A DNA stretch of 64,000 nucleotides, from NCBI RefSeq assembly GCF_018070025.1, contig NZ_JAGPYQ010000001.1, positions 5,022,001 to 5,086,000 of the forward strand. Direction: 5' to 3'. Positions within the stretch are counted from its first letter, which is position 1. The number at the start of each line of letters is the position of its first letter. This DNA comes from Streptomyces liliiviolaceus (lineage in GTDB: Bacteria > Actinomycetota > Actinomycetes > Streptomycetales > Streptomycetaceae). The position numbers and the translations under genes were made by a program. Under the pieces are notes generated by a model. That model was not told the DNA's origin. It was given only the letters and a program-made list of their open reading frames with translations, and did not search any database. Below are positions 52,532 to 61,157 of the stretch, piece after piece.

Positions 52532-53020
52532 GTGACGTCCCGTCTGATTCCGACCGTCCGAGGCCCCGTGCGACGATTCCTTGCCCGCCTCTGGCGGCTC
52601 CTGCGCCCCCTTCAGAACCGCATTGTGTGGACCCTGAACGCCAAATTCGTGGTGGGCGTGATCGGTGTCGTGCGTGACGACGAGGGACGGGTCCTGCTGC
52701 TCCGGCACCGTATGTGGTCGCCGAACCGCCAATGGGGTCTGCCCAGCGGTTTCGCACACAAGGGTGAGGACTTCCGGAACACCGTGGTTCGCGAGGTCAA
52801 GGAGGAGACCGGTCTCGATGTGGAAGTGGGCCGTCTGGTCATGCTGAACAGCGGCTTCCGTACCCGCATGGAGGTGGCCTACGAGGCACGGCTCCTCGGC
52901 GGTGAGCTGCGCCTCGACCCCTTCGAGATCCTGGAAGCCCGCTGGTGCCGCCCCGATGACCTCCCCCAGGGCATCCAGCCCGTGTGCCTGCCCCTGGTAC
53001 GCGGCGAAACCACCCCCTGA
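52532..53020 (+). CDS. NUDIX hydrolase
   Basis: The 162-residue protein has the NUDIX box in GFAHKGEDFRNTVVREVKEETGLDV, with the REVKEE catalytic glutamates, after strands FVVGVIGVVRDDEGRVLLLRHRMWSPNRQWGLPSG. The QWGLPSG pattern is common in ADP-ribose and CoA pyrophosphatase-like members; the substrate is not decided. The start could be GTG 52532 or GTG 52568, the latter with GAGG 4 nt upstream. The N-terminal basic helix RRFLARLWRLLRPLQNR could associate with membranes. Confidence 0.88.
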   Translation: MTSRLIPTVRGPVRRFLARLWRLLRPLQNRIVWTLNAKFVVGVIGVVRDDEGRVLLLRHRMWSPNRQWGLPSGFAHKGEDFRNTVVREVKEETGLDVEVGRLVMLNSGFRTRMEVAYEARLLGGELRLDPFEILEARWCRPDDLPQGIQPVCLPLVRGETTP

Positions 53021-53098
53021 GAACGTCGTGGGACGCCTGTAGGGGCGCAAGGGGAATCTGCGGATGCGCGCACGTGCGACCTGCGTGAGCCTGAAGTC

Positions 53099-53278
53099 AT
53101 GACAGATCCGCGCGTGCCACCACAGGAAACGCCCCCGGTTGAAGGCTCAATCGCCGAGGCACATGAGGAACGCGCGGATGGAGGGATGTGGGAACACCCC
53201 GGCGTCTGGGTCTGGCTGATCGTCATCGGCGCCGTGATCGTCGCGGGCTTCTTCATCGCCCGCATCTTCGCTCTCTGA
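53099..53278 (+). CDS. Small single-pass membrane protein, DUF6480-like
   Basis: The 59-residue product has a PPQETPPVEGS segment near the N terminus, which recalls DUF6480 proteins of Streptomyces, followed by one transmembrane helix (VWVWLIVIGAVIVAGFFIARIF). GAG and AAG sit a few bases before the ATG. The role is unknown. It stands between the NUDIX gene and a convergent 2H phosphoesterase gene. Confidence 0.7.
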   Translation: MTDPRVPPQETPPVEGSIAEAHEERADGGMWEHPGVWVWLIVIGAVIVAGFFIARIFAL

Positions 53279-53393
53279 GCTTGTTCTGCGACCTCTGATC
53301 TCTGGATCTCTGGAGGCGGTCCCAGCGCTGCCAGTCACCAGGTTCGGACAGCGTCTGGGTGTAGACGGGATCGCCGTCGGCCACTAGGCGAGT

Positions 53394-53933
53394 TTAGGAA
53401 GACTGCCCCAGCGGGGTGGCGGAGCGGACTACAGAGTCGTACGTACGGGCGTCGACCCACTGGCCCGTCAGGGCGTCGTCCGGTTCGCCGGGCGCCGCGG
53501 AGAACAGCGGAGTGCCGGGGCGGGCGGCGTCGTGGCCACGGGCGAGGGTGATGTGCGGTTGCCAGCGCTCGGGGGCGTGGATCGGATTGAGTCGTCCGCA
53601 GCTCGGGGTGTCGCACAGGATGCGCCATACCGCTTCGTGCAGGTGGAGCAAGGCTTCGTCGGGCCGGACGGCCCAGGCCAGGACAGGCGTCCGGCTGGCG
53701 AACCGCACCGTCCCGTCGAGGCGCAGGGGGACGGGCAGTACGGCGAGGGCGTCCTGGAGCCGGACGCGTACCTCGGGCACGAGTGTGTCGGCCGTGGCGA
53801 GCGTGAGGTGGGGGCGGTTCGTCGGGTGCCGGTGAGTGGCCTGGCTGGGCAGACCGGCATCCGACAGGCGGCGCCACACACCGCGTACGGTCCGCTCGGT
53901 CGTCGCGTCGGGCAGCAGCTCGACAGTCTCCAC
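53394..53933 (-). CDS. 2H phosphoesterase superfamily (2'-5' RNA ligase-like) protein
   Basis: The 179-residue protein starts at a GTG (53933). The two catalytic HxT motifs are HLTLA (in RPHLTLATADTLV) and HITLA (in WQPHITLARGHD), about 90 residues apart, as in bacterial 2'-5' RNA ligase/cyclic phosphodiesterases. The usual nucleotide-handling core between them is present. Members act on 2'-5' or cyclic phosphate bonds in RNA; the biological substrate is unknown. Confidence 0.85.
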   Translation of the reverse strand: METVELLPDATTERTVRGVWRRLSDAGLPSQATHRHPTNRPHLTLATADTLVPEVRVRLQDALAVLPVPLRLDGTVRFASRTPVLAWAVRPDEALLHLHEAVWRILCDTPSCGRLNPIHAPERWQPHITLARGHDAARPGTPLFSAAPGEPDDALTGQWVDARTYDSVVRSATPLGQSS

Positions 53934-54077
53934 ACCGCCAGCGTACGACTCCGTAGGGCGCGGTCGCGCGGCCCGGCACGTCACTGGACGACGGCATGTG
54001 ATGCACGCCACGGGGAAGACGCCTGAGCACACCTAAGACATGTGCTGCTCACGGTCAACGGAAAGCGAGGCCCGCGG

Positions 54078-54488
54078 ATGGCTCACTATGGTCAGCCTGC
54101 CTACCCCTATCCCGGACATCACCAGGACCCTGCGTCCAGGACCAGCAACGGTCTGGCGGTCGCGGCCCTGGTGCTCGGCATCGCGGCCTGCGTGTTCTTC
54201 TGGACGGTCTTCGGGGGCGTCCTCCTGGGCCTGGTGGGGCTGGTACTCGGAATCATCGCCGCCCGGCGTGCCCGCGGCGGACGTGCCCCGCACCGGGGCA
54301 TGGCCATCGTGGGCGCGGTCCTGAGCGCCCTCGCCGTCATCGCGTCGTCCGTCATCGTCGCGATCGGCGTCTCCTTCCTCACCTCGGACTCGTTCAAGGA
54401 CTACAACGACTGCGTCCAGCACGCGGACAACAAGTCCGAACGCGACCAGTGTTCCAAGGACTTCGAACGCGACATCAACGGCAACTGA
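54078..54488 (+). CDS. DUF4190 membrane protein
   Basis: I start at the ATG at 54078, with GAGG 7 nt upstream. The 136-residue protein has a His/Tyr/Pro-rich N terminus (AHYGQPAYPYPGHHQ), two closely spaced transmembrane helices separated by RRARGGRAPHRGMA, and an extracytoplasmic Cys-containing tail (NDCVQHADNKSERDQCSKDF) whose two Cys may pair. Such proteins are common in Streptomyces with no known role. Confidence 0.85.
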   Translation: MAHYGQPAYPYPGHHQDPASRTSNGLAVAALVLGIAACVFFWTVFGGVLLGLVGLVLGIIAARRARGGRAPHRGMAIVGAVLSALAVIASSVIVAIGVSFLTSDSFKDYNDCVQHADNKSERDQCSKDFERDINGN

Positions 54489-54519
54489 CTGTCCTGGCAC
54501 AGCTCATCGAGCCGTCGTG

Positions 54520-54642
54520 TCAGAAGAGGTGGGCGTGCGGGTGCTGTGTCATGTTGTCCAGGATCTCGCGCCGCCACGGGCTGCGGACCGCCGGTAGTCG
54601 GACCAGGGAGTGGTCGGGCGCGTGGATGCCGGGGCCGCGCAT
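54520..54642 (-). pseudogene. Possible 3' remnant of a lost gene (40 codons)
   Basis: A leftward frame of 40 codons ends in SPWRREILDNMTQHPHAHLF and has convincing codon bias, but the reading frame has no ribosome-binding site and no recognisable family. It may be the tail of a deleted gene or a small gene of its own. The surrounding gap from 54489 to 54725 holds nothing else. Confidence 0.3.
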
Positions 54643-54725
54643 CGCCGAAGAGGGCGTTCGGTTCAGGAGCGTTGGCCTGTGGCTCCCTCATCGAACGCCC
54701 TCTCATCTGCCGCGGAGCAGCCCGG

Positions 54726-55448
54726 TCAGGCGGAGACGCTTCGGACCGCCTCGCGGATGAGGTCCGCGACCTTCTTGGGGTGGGCGAGCATGACCAGGTG
54801 GGACGAGTCGACCTCGGTCGTGGTCATGCCGGCGCGCTCGTAGCCGAAGCGCTCGACGTCGGGGTTGATGGTGTGGTCCGAGGTGGACACCAGGCCCCAG
54901 GACGGCTTGGTCTTCCAGGCCGCGACCGGGGCCGCCTCGGCGAAGGCCGCACCTGCCAGCGGACGCTGGGAGACGGCGAGCACCCGGGCCAGGTCCGGGT
55001 CCACGTCGGCGGCGAAGATGGCGGGGAACTTGTCGATCTCGACGGTGACATCCGTGCCGGGCTCGTCCGAACCCTCGACCGGGAACGGCGTGTACACCAG
55101 GGCCGAGGCGAGGTCGGAGTCGGGGAACCGGCCCTGCAGCTCGCCCAGGCTCTCGCCCTCCTCCAGGGCGTAACCGGCCACGAAGACAAGGGCCTTCACG
55201 TTGTCCTCGACGCCCGCGACGGTGATGACGGCACCGCCGTAGGAATGCCCCACCAGGACGACGGGGCCGGATACGGCGCGTACGACCGAGGCGATGTAGG
55301 CGGCGTCCCCGGTCAGGCTGCGGTTGGGCACGGCCGGGACGAGCACCTTCAGGCCGTCGGCCAGCAGCTCGGGGACGACCCGGGCGAAGCTGGACGCGTC
55401 GGCGAAGGCGCCGTGCACCAGGACGACGGTGGGCGTGGAGTCGGTCAT
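54726..55448 (-). CDS. Alpha/beta hydrolase
   Basis: The 240-residue enzyme begins with VVLVHGAFADASSFA (oxyanion segment), and has the nucleophile elbow VVLVGHSYGGAVI and a later STSDHTINPD acid and SSHLVMLAHP His. It matches the small esterase/lipase group of Streptomyces that acts on esters or lactones. Its ATG follows GGAAGTCCC. It lies 115 bp from the second hydrolase gene and is read in the same direction. Confidence 0.87.
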   Translation of the reverse strand: MTDSTPTVVLVHGAFADASSFARVVPELLADGLKVLVPAVPNRSLTGDAAYIASVVRAVSGPVVLVGHSYGGAVITVAGVEDNVKALVFVAGYALEEGESLGELQGRFPDSDLASALVYTPFPVEGSDEPGTDVTVEIDKFPAIFAADVDPDLARVLAVSQRPLAGAAFAEAAPVAAWKTKPSWGLVSTSDHTINPDVERFGYERAGMTTTEVDSSHLVMLAHPKKVADLIREAVRSVSA

Positions 55449-55563
55449 GGGACTTCCTTGTCGGGAGTGGATTTCCTTGCCGTCGTGTGCGGCATGAGAT
55501 GCCCCGGGCGCGGGTGGCCGTCACGCGCGGACCGTTCCGTCCGTGGTGACGGCCTCGCCCGGA

Positions 55564-56535
55564 TCAGCCCGCGTGCAGGGCCTCGTGCAGCGTGCTTACG
55601 GCCAAGGAGATCGCGGTGTCCGCGGCGTGGGTCTCGCGCAGGGCGTTGAGCATCACGAAGTCGTGGATGACGCCCTGGAACCGGACGGCGGTGACGGCCA
55701 CGCCGGCCTCGCGCAGCTTGTTGGCGTAGGCCTCGCCCTCGTCGCGCAGGACGTCGGCCTCACCCGTGATGACCAGGGCCTTGGGCAGACCCGTGAGCTG
55801 CTCGGTGGTGGCGCGCAGCGGGGACGCGGTGATCTGGGCGCGCTCGGCCTCGTCGGTCGTGTACTGGTCCCAGAACCACTGCATGCCGTCGCGACGCAGG
55901 AAGTAGCCCGTGGCGAACTGGTGGTAGGAGTTGGTGTCGAAGTTCGCGTCGGTCACCGGGTAGAACAGGACCTGCTGGAGCAGCGGGACTCCGCCGCGCT
56001 CCTTCGCCATCAGGGTGAGGGCGGCGGTCATGTTGCCGCCGACCGAGTCACCGGCCACCGCGATCCGGGTGGCGTCCAGGTCCTTGGTCGCGCCCTGCTC
56101 GACGACCCAGCGCGCCACGGTCCAGTTCTGCTCGATGGCGACGGGGTAGCGCGCCTCGGGCGAGAGGTCGTACTCGGGGAAGACGACCGCGGCGTTGGCC
56201 CCGACGGCCAGTTCGCGCACCAGGCGGTCGTGGGTGTGGGCGTTGCCGAAGACCCAGCCGGCGCCGTGGATGTAGATGATGACCGGCAGGGTGCCCGTGG
56301 CGCCGGCGGGCTTCACGATGCGGGCCCGGACGGTGCCCGTGGGGCCGCCCGACACCGTGATCCACTCTTCGTCGATCGCCGGCTTGGCGATCTCGCCGGA
56401 CTGCACCTCGTCGACGGCCTTGCGGCCGTCCGCGGGGGCGAGGTCGAAGAGGTAGGGCGGGTTGGCGGTCGCCTCGGCGAAGGCCGCGGCGGCGGGTTCG
56501 AGCACGGGCTCGACGGGCGTGAAGGCTTCGGACAT
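55564..56535 (-). CDS. Alpha/beta hydrolase (hormone-sensitive-lipase-like esterase)
   Basis: The 323-residue enzyme has the HGAG oxyanion loop (90-93), the nucleophile in AVAGDSVGGNMTAAL (Ser164), the acid in VITGEADVLRDEGEAY and the His in VIHDFVMLNAL. It belongs to the HSL/acetyl-esterase group. The gene at 61158-62135 is a paralogue with the same residue spacing but a Cys in place of Ser164. It is divergent from the MFS exporter gene. Confidence 0.88.
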   Translation of the reverse strand: MSEAFTPVEPVLEPAAAAFAEATANPPYLFDLAPADGRKAVDEVQSGEIAKPAIDEEWITVSGGPTGTVRARIVKPAGATGTLPVIIYIHGAGWVFGNAHTHDRLVRELAVGANAAVVFPEYDLSPEARYPVAIEQNWTVARWVVEQGATKDLDATRIAVAGDSVGGNMTAALTLMAKERGGVPLLQQVLFYPVTDANFDTNSYHQFATGYFLRRDGMQWFWDQYTTDEAERAQITASPLRATTEQLTGLPKALVITGEADVLRDEGEAYANKLREAGVAVTAVRFQGVIHDFVMLNALRETHAADTAISLAVSTLHEALHAG

Positions 56536-56836
56536 GTGCGTCTCCTGGGACTGCGTGGGCACCCCGGTCGGTCCGGCGCCCTTGAGGCCACCGTAGAAGC
56601 GCTGTGCACCGGGCAGTTGTCCACGAGTGCACTCCTGTCGTCCCAGGAGTGCGGGGCCGGGTGTGGGCGCGGTGCACTGAGGGCGCGGTGCGCTGTGCGG
56701 TGCGTGCACTGCAGGACCAGTGCGCTGCAGGACCGCTGTCAGTGCGCGCACGGGACACCCCGCCTCCCGGACCGGTCCTAACGTGGCGGCTCGGCGGGTG
56801 ACATCCCCGCCCGGACCGGACCCACTCGGGAGCACC
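56536..56836. repeat. GTGC-rich repeats in the esterase/MFS divergent gap
   Basis: Between 56590 and 56755 the sequence is dominated by GTGCACTG, GCGGTGC and related units, including the tandem pair GTGCACTGCAGGACCA and GTGCGCTGCAGGACCG near 56704-56735. No gene fits. The array sits over both divergent promoters, so it may be a cluster of regulator sites. Confidence 0.5.
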
Positions 56837-58510
56837 ATGAACGCCACCACCACCGACTCCCCCTGGGCGCCGCTCGCGGCACGTGTCTTCCGCGCGCTGT
56901 GGATCGCCCAGTTGGTCTCCAACATCGGCACCTGGATGCAGACGGTGGGCGCCCAGTGGCTCCTCGTCGGGGACAGTGCCGCGCTGATGACGCTGGTGCA
57001 GACGGCGGCCAGCCTGCCCGTCGTGCTGCTGGCGCTGCCCTCCGGGGTGATCGCCGACCGCTTCGACCGGCGTACGGTGCTGGTGACCGCGCAGTTCGCG
57101 ATGCTGGCGGTGTCCGCGGCGCTGGCCGTACTCGCGTTCCTGGACGCCCTGTCGCCGACGGTCCTGCTCCTCCTGACGTTCCTGCTGGGCTGCGGCACCG
57201 CGCTGATGGGCCCGGCCTGGCAGGCGATCCAGCCCGAACTGGTCGCGCGGGAGCGGCTCGGCCAGGCGGCGGCGCTCGGCGCGGTGAACATGAATCTCGC
57301 CCGTGCCGTCGGCCCGGCCCTCGGCGGGGCGGTGGTCGCGGCGGCGGGCGCGGGCTGGGTCTTCGCCTTCAACGCCGCGTCCTATCTGGGCATCGCGACC
57401 GTCCTCCTGCTGTGGCGGCGCCCCGCCGCGGCGACCGTGCCGCCCGCCACGGGTGAAGGGCTGCTGGCAGCCCTGTACGCGGGCCGCCGTTACGTCTGGA
57501 ACGCGCCCGGCGTCCGCCGGGTCCTGCTGCGCACACTGCTGTTCATCCCCGGCGGCGCCGCCCTGTGGGCCTTGCTGCCGCTGACCGCGAGCCGCTCGCT
57601 CGGCCTCGGCTCCGGCGGCTACGGACTGCTCCTCGCGGCGGTGGGCGCCGGTGCGGTGGGCGGAGCCTTTCTGCTGCCCCGCGCCCATCGTCTGCTGGGC
57701 GCCAACGGCACTCTCGCGGCAGGCGCCGTGATGTTCGCCGGGGTGCTCGCGGTACTGGCCACCGTCCGCACCCCGTGGGTGGTCGCGCTCGCCCTGCTCC
57801 CGGCGGGCCTCGCCTGGATCGCCGTGCTGTCCACGCTCAACGCGGCCGTACAAACCCGGCTCCCCGGCTGGGTCAGGGCCCGCGGCCTCTCCGTCTATCT
57901 CCTGGTCTTCCAGGGCGGGCAGGCGCTGGCCGCACCCCTGTGGGGCACGGTCGCCGACTGGCTCGGGCTGACCGCCTGTCTGCTGATCGCCGGCGCCGCG
58001 ATGCTGCTGAGCGCGGCCAGCGTACGGCGGTGGCCGCTGCATGACGCCGAAGGCATCGACCCCGCGCCGTCCGACCACTGGCCGACCCCTCCCCTGGTGT
58101 TCGCGCCCGGGGAGGCCGACGGCCCGACAGGCCCGGTCCTGGTCTCCGTCGTCTACCGGGTCCAGGCGGAGAACCGGGCCGAGTTCACGGACCGGATGCA
58201 CCACGTGGCCCGCTCCCGGCGCCGTACCGGAGCCCTGTCCTGGGGCCTCTACCAGGACGGCCACGCCCCGGAGCGGTTCATCGAGAACTACCTGGTCTCC
58301 TCCTGGGCCGAGCACCTGGACCAGCACCACGTCCGGCTGACGGCCACCGACCGCCGCTTCGAGGAGGAGGCCCGGGCGCTGCTCATCCCGGGCAGCCCGC
58401 CCGAGGTGACACACGCCTTCGACACCTCGGCGGGACCGCCGGTACGGCCCTCGTCCCCGAGCGCGGGAGTCGAGGACGGGAAGGTCAGAAGTCCTCGGAT
58501 TCCGCGATGA
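56837..58510 (+). CDS. MFS exporter fused to a C-terminal antibiotic-biosynthesis-monooxygenase-like domain
   Basis: The 557-residue protein has GGGAG before the ATG. Residues 1-410 or so form twelve transmembrane helices of an MFS_3 type exporter, with the loop motif GVIADRFDRRTVLV. After a Pro-rich linker, residues about 430-525 form an ABM-like ferredoxin fold: VLVSVVYRVQAENRAEFTDRMHHVARSRRRTGALSWGLYQDGHAPERFIENYLVSSWAEHLDQHHVRLT. The fused domain could bind or modify the exported compound. The stop overlaps the end of the convergent DUF5709 gene by 26 bp. Confidence 0.88.
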   Translation: MNATTTDSPWAPLAARVFRALWIAQLVSNIGTWMQTVGAQWLLVGDSAALMTLVQTAASLPVVLLALPSGVIADRFDRRTVLVTAQFAMLAVSAALAVLAFLDALSPTVLLLLTFLLGCGTALMGPAWQAIQPELVARERLGQAAALGAVNMNLARAVGPALGGAVVAAAGAGWVFAFNAASYLGIATVLLLWRRPAAATVPPATGEGLLAALYAGRRYVWNAPGVRRVLLRTLLFIPGGAALWALLPLTASRSLGLGSGGYGLLLAAVGAGAVGGAFLLPRAHRLLGANGTLAAGAVMFAGVLAVLATVRTPWVVALALLPAGLAWIAVLSTLNAAVQTRLPGWVRARGLSVYLLVFQGGQALAAPLWGTVADWLGLTACLLIAGAAMLLSAASVRRWPLHDAEGIDPAPSDHWPTPPLVFAPGEADGPTGPVLVSVVYRVQAENRAEFTDRMHHVARSRRRTGALSWGLYQDGHAPERFIENYLVSSWAEHLDQHHVRLTATDRRFEEEARALLIPGSPPEVTHAFDTSAGPPVRPSSPSAGVEDGKVRSPRIPR

Positions 58511-58949
58511 CGTGCATCGCGGCCTCCTCCGCCGACGCCCCGGCGCCGTCCAGGCCGCGGTCGGAGGCGAACAGGTCGGACTCGGTGACCTCGTGCGTGC
58601 CCTCGTCGGGTGCGAGGAGCCGGCCGGCACGGAGGTCGCCGACCTCGTCGTCGAGGAGTTCGCCGTCCGTGTCCGGGCTGTCGCCGAGGTCGTCGCCCTC
58701 CGGGACGCGGATGTCCGGCACCTCCTCGGCCAGACGCTCGTCGAGGGTCTCCCCGCGCTGCGCCTCCGCCGCCGTGACACCCGTGTGCTCGACGGCCCAG
58801 GGCCGCTCCGGGGGCGAATACCCCTCGTCCAGGGCTTCCGTGCCGGCCCGGTAGTCCAGCGTGTCCGAGGCGTCCAGCACGCCCGCGTCGTCCTGCACCT
58901 CCGAACCGTCCGGCTGGTAGACCTCGTCACCCATCGTCTCGTCGGTCAT
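58485..58949 (-). CDS. DUF5709 family protein
   Basis: The 154-residue protein is very acidic and is built of the DUF5709 pattern: GVLDASDTLDYRAGTEALDEGYSPPERPWAV then GETLDERLAEEVPD and GRLLAPDEGTHEVTESDLFA. No enzyme motif is present. GGAG precedes the ATG. Such proteins occur widely in actinobacteria without a known role. A 25-bp tandem repeat lies just upstream. Confidence 0.87.
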   Translation of the reverse strand: MTDETMGDEVYQPDGSEVQDDAGVLDASDTLDYRAGTEALDEGYSPPERPWAVEHTGVTAAEAQRGETLDERLAEEVPDIRVPEGDDLGDSPDTDGELLDDEVGDLRAGRLLAPDEGTHEVTESDLFASDRGLDGAGASAEEAAMHVIAESEDF

Positions 58950-58962
58950 GTGCGCTCCATCG

Positions 58963-59037
58963 TTGTCGGGGTCGTTCAGTTGGGTCGTTGCCGGGGTCGT
59001 TCGGTTCGGTCGTCGTCGGGGCGTTCGGTTCGGTCCG
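58963..59037. repeat. 25-bp tandem repeat, three copies
   Basis: Units of TTGCCGGGGTCGTTCGGTTC-like sequence start at 58963, 58988 and 59013, each 25 bp. They lie in the leader of the leftward DUF5709 gene, after the AraC gene upstream. Confidence 0.75.
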
Positions 59038-59084
59038 GCCGTCGACCCGACAGCGTAGAGGCCGTACTCCGGAAGCCGGGGATG

Positions 59085-60059
59085 TCAGTCCTCCGCGCGG
59101 ACCGCGCCCGCCGCCCTGCGCCACTGCGCCGGTGACATCCCGTACATGTCGCGGAACGCCCGGCTGAAGTGGGAGGGGCTGGTGAACCCCCACCGGACAG
59201 CCACCGCGGCAACCGGACGGTGGGCCGTCGCGGGGTGGACGAGTTCCTCGTGGGCGGCTTCCAGTCGCCGGGTGCGCACCCAGGCGCCCACGGTGGTGTC
59301 GTGCCGCTGGAAGAGCTGGTGCAGATAGCGCAGCGAGATGCCGTGCTGGTCGGCGATGGTCTGCGGGCCGAGACCGGGTTCGCCCAGGCGGGTGCGGACG
59401 GACTCGGTGATCCGTACCCACAGGTCCGCCGGTTCGGGCGGCCGTCCGGCCTGTTCGAGGGCCACGGTCGCCAGGATGTCCACGACGGCACGGGCGAGTT
59501 GCTCACGCCGGAGCGAACCGGCCCGTGCGACCTCGTCGACGAGTCCGTCGAGCAACGGCAGCAGGAGGCCGGCCGCGCCCTCCGCGCTCTCGTCCACCAC
59601 CGTGGCCGTGAGGGCGTGCAGTTGCCGTTCCTCCAGGCGCAGCAGCGCCCGGGGCACCATGAGGATCCGCGCCCGCTGCCGCTCGGGGAGCACGATCCGA
59701 AAGGGCCGCCGGGCGTCGAGGAAGGCCAGGTCGCCGGGGCGGAGTTCGGCGGTGCGGCCGTCCTGCAGCAGTCGGGCGGTGCCCTCCAGCTGTCGGCGTA
59801 CCAGGAGGTGGGTCCGTGGGTCGGCGGCCACCGCGCGAGCCCCGCGCAGCACGGTTCCGGGGCCGAACTCCTGGGTGGCGATCTGGAGCACGCCGAGTCG
59901 GTCGGCGGTCAGGTCGCCGTCCCACGGACGGTCCTGCTCCACGGTGACCTCGACGTCCACGAAGGTCCGTGAGAGGGCGCGCTGCCAGGAGGGGAGACGA
60001 TCGTCGGGCACCAGGTCCCGGGTGGAGCAGGACACCCAGGGGGCGTGGCCGGTCAGCAT
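59085..60059 (-). CDS. AraC family transcriptional regulator
   Basis: The 324-residue protein has an N-terminal cupin-like ligand domain (residues about 20-170, with HLLVRRQLEGTARLLQDGRTAELRPGDLAFLDARRPFRI). Two C-terminal helix-turn-helix units follow, the second being VRWGFTSPSHFSRAFRDMYGMSPAQWRR. The start ATG overlaps the stop of the upstream AraC gene by 7 bp, so the two are translationally linked. The two AraC proteins are similar in layout and probably arose by duplication. Confidence 0.87.
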   Translation of the reverse strand: MLTGHAPWVSCSTRDLVPDDRLPSWQRALSRTFVDVEVTVEQDRPWDGDLTADRLGVLQIATQEFGPGTVLRGARAVAADPRTHLLVRRQLEGTARLLQDGRTAELRPGDLAFLDARRPFRIVLPERQRARILMVPRALLRLEERQLHALTATVVDESAEGAAGLLLPLLDGLVDEVARAGSLRREQLARAVVDILATVALEQAGRPPEPADLWVRITESVRTRLGEPGLGPQTIADQHGISLRYLHQLFQRHDTTVGAWVRTRRLEAAHEELVHPATAHRPVAAVAVRWGFTSPSHFSRAFRDMYGMSPAQWRRAAGAVRAED

Positions 60060-61081
60060 GACGCCGTTCCCGCCCACACCCGGTCCCGCCAGTCCGTCGG
60101 TGACAGTCCGAAGGCGGTACGGAAGGCCTTGCCGAGCGCGGCCGGGCCGGTGAACCCCCAGCGCCGGGCGACCTGCCCCAGGGTGACGGAGCCCGGCGGC
60201 CGGGCGGCGAGTTCCTTGCGGCACTCCTGCAGCCGCTGTTCGCGGATCCACTGGCACACCGTGCTGTCCTCGGCCTCGAACAGCCGGTGCAGACCGCGGA
60301 CCGAGATGCCGTGCGCACCTGCGATGGCGGACGGGGTCAGTCCGGGGTCCGACAGGTGCCAGCGGATGTACGTCCTGACGCGCAGCAGCAGCACGCCGTC
60401 GGCGCCCGGCAGTTCGGCGGGGTCCGCCCCCAGCTGGTCCGCCGCGGTCGCCGCCATCAGGTCGATGACGCTCTCGGCCAGCCGGTCGGCCGTAGGCGTC
60501 GCGTACGACGCGGAGGTGTCCGCCAGCCGGTCCAGCATCGGCGCGAGCAGGGCGGGCAGCCCGCCGCGCGGAGGTACCGAGCGGCCGGTGAGCTGCCGCA
60601 GGCCGCCGTCGGGGAGCTGGAGCAGCGCGCGCGGGACCGCGAAGATCTTCATCCGGAAGCGTTCCGGGAAAGCGGTGCGGAAGGGGCGGACGGTCTCGAA
60701 GAACCCGATGTCCCCGGTCCGCAGCTCGGTGGTGCGGCCGTCCTGTTCGACCTGGGCCCGGCCGGCGCTCTGAACGGCCACGAAGACCTGGCGTCCGTCG
60801 CCGCGGGCGATGGAACGCGGCGTCCGGTGGACATGGCCGGGGTCGCACTCCACCGTGGTGATCTGCATGTTTCCCAGGTGGTCCGTCCGCATGCTGGCGT
60901 CGTAGGAACCGCCTTCGGTGGTGATGTCCATCCCGACCAGGGTGTCGAACACGGCGTGGTGCCAGTAGTCCAGGCTCTCGCTCGGCGCGACCGAGCGGGT
61001 GGTCAGCACGGTGCTCCGCCCGCCCGCCGGTACGGCCGGGTGCGGACGTCTCTCCTCGTGGGAGTCGATCGCGGTTGGCAT
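60053..61081 (-). CDS. AraC family transcriptional regulator (paralogue of its neighbour)
   Basis: The 342-residue protein carries the same ligand domain plus C-terminal AraC helices (RWGFTGPAALGKAFRTAFGLSPTDWRD). The ligand domain includes QVFVAVQSAGRAQVEQDGRTTELRTGDIGFFETVRPFRTAFP, matching the neighbour segment by segment. I choose the ATG at 61081; an earlier in-frame start at 61117 is possible. The pair is flanked by esterase genes on either side, which may be their targets. Confidence 0.87.
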   Translation of the reverse strand: MPTAIDSHEERRPHPAVPAGGRSTVLTTRSVAPSESLDYWHHAVFDTLVGMDITTEGGSYDASMRTDHLGNMQITTVECDPGHVHRTPRSIARGDGRQVFVAVQSAGRAQVEQDGRTTELRTGDIGFFETVRPFRTAFPERFRMKIFAVPRALLQLPDGGLRQLTGRSVPPRGGLPALLAPMLDRLADTSASYATPTADRLAESVIDLMAATAADQLGADPAELPGADGVLLLRVRTYIRWHLSDPGLTPSAIAGAHGISVRGLHRLFEAEDSTVCQWIREQRLQECRKELAARPPGSVTLGQVARRWGFTGPAALGKAFRTAFGLSPTDWRDRVWAGTASC

Positions 61082-61157
61082 ACCGTCAGCATGGCGCGGC
61101 GGTGCCGGCCCACGCATCAGTCGGCCGACTGCTCTCGGGCCGCCACAATGGTGATCG

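Noticed and set aside
56048..58930. A 960-codon open frame on the minus strand
   Set aside because: It lies across the esterase and against the MFS gene, shows Arg/Pro/Ala-rich shadow composition and no domain; DUF5709 and the esterase in other frames explain the region.
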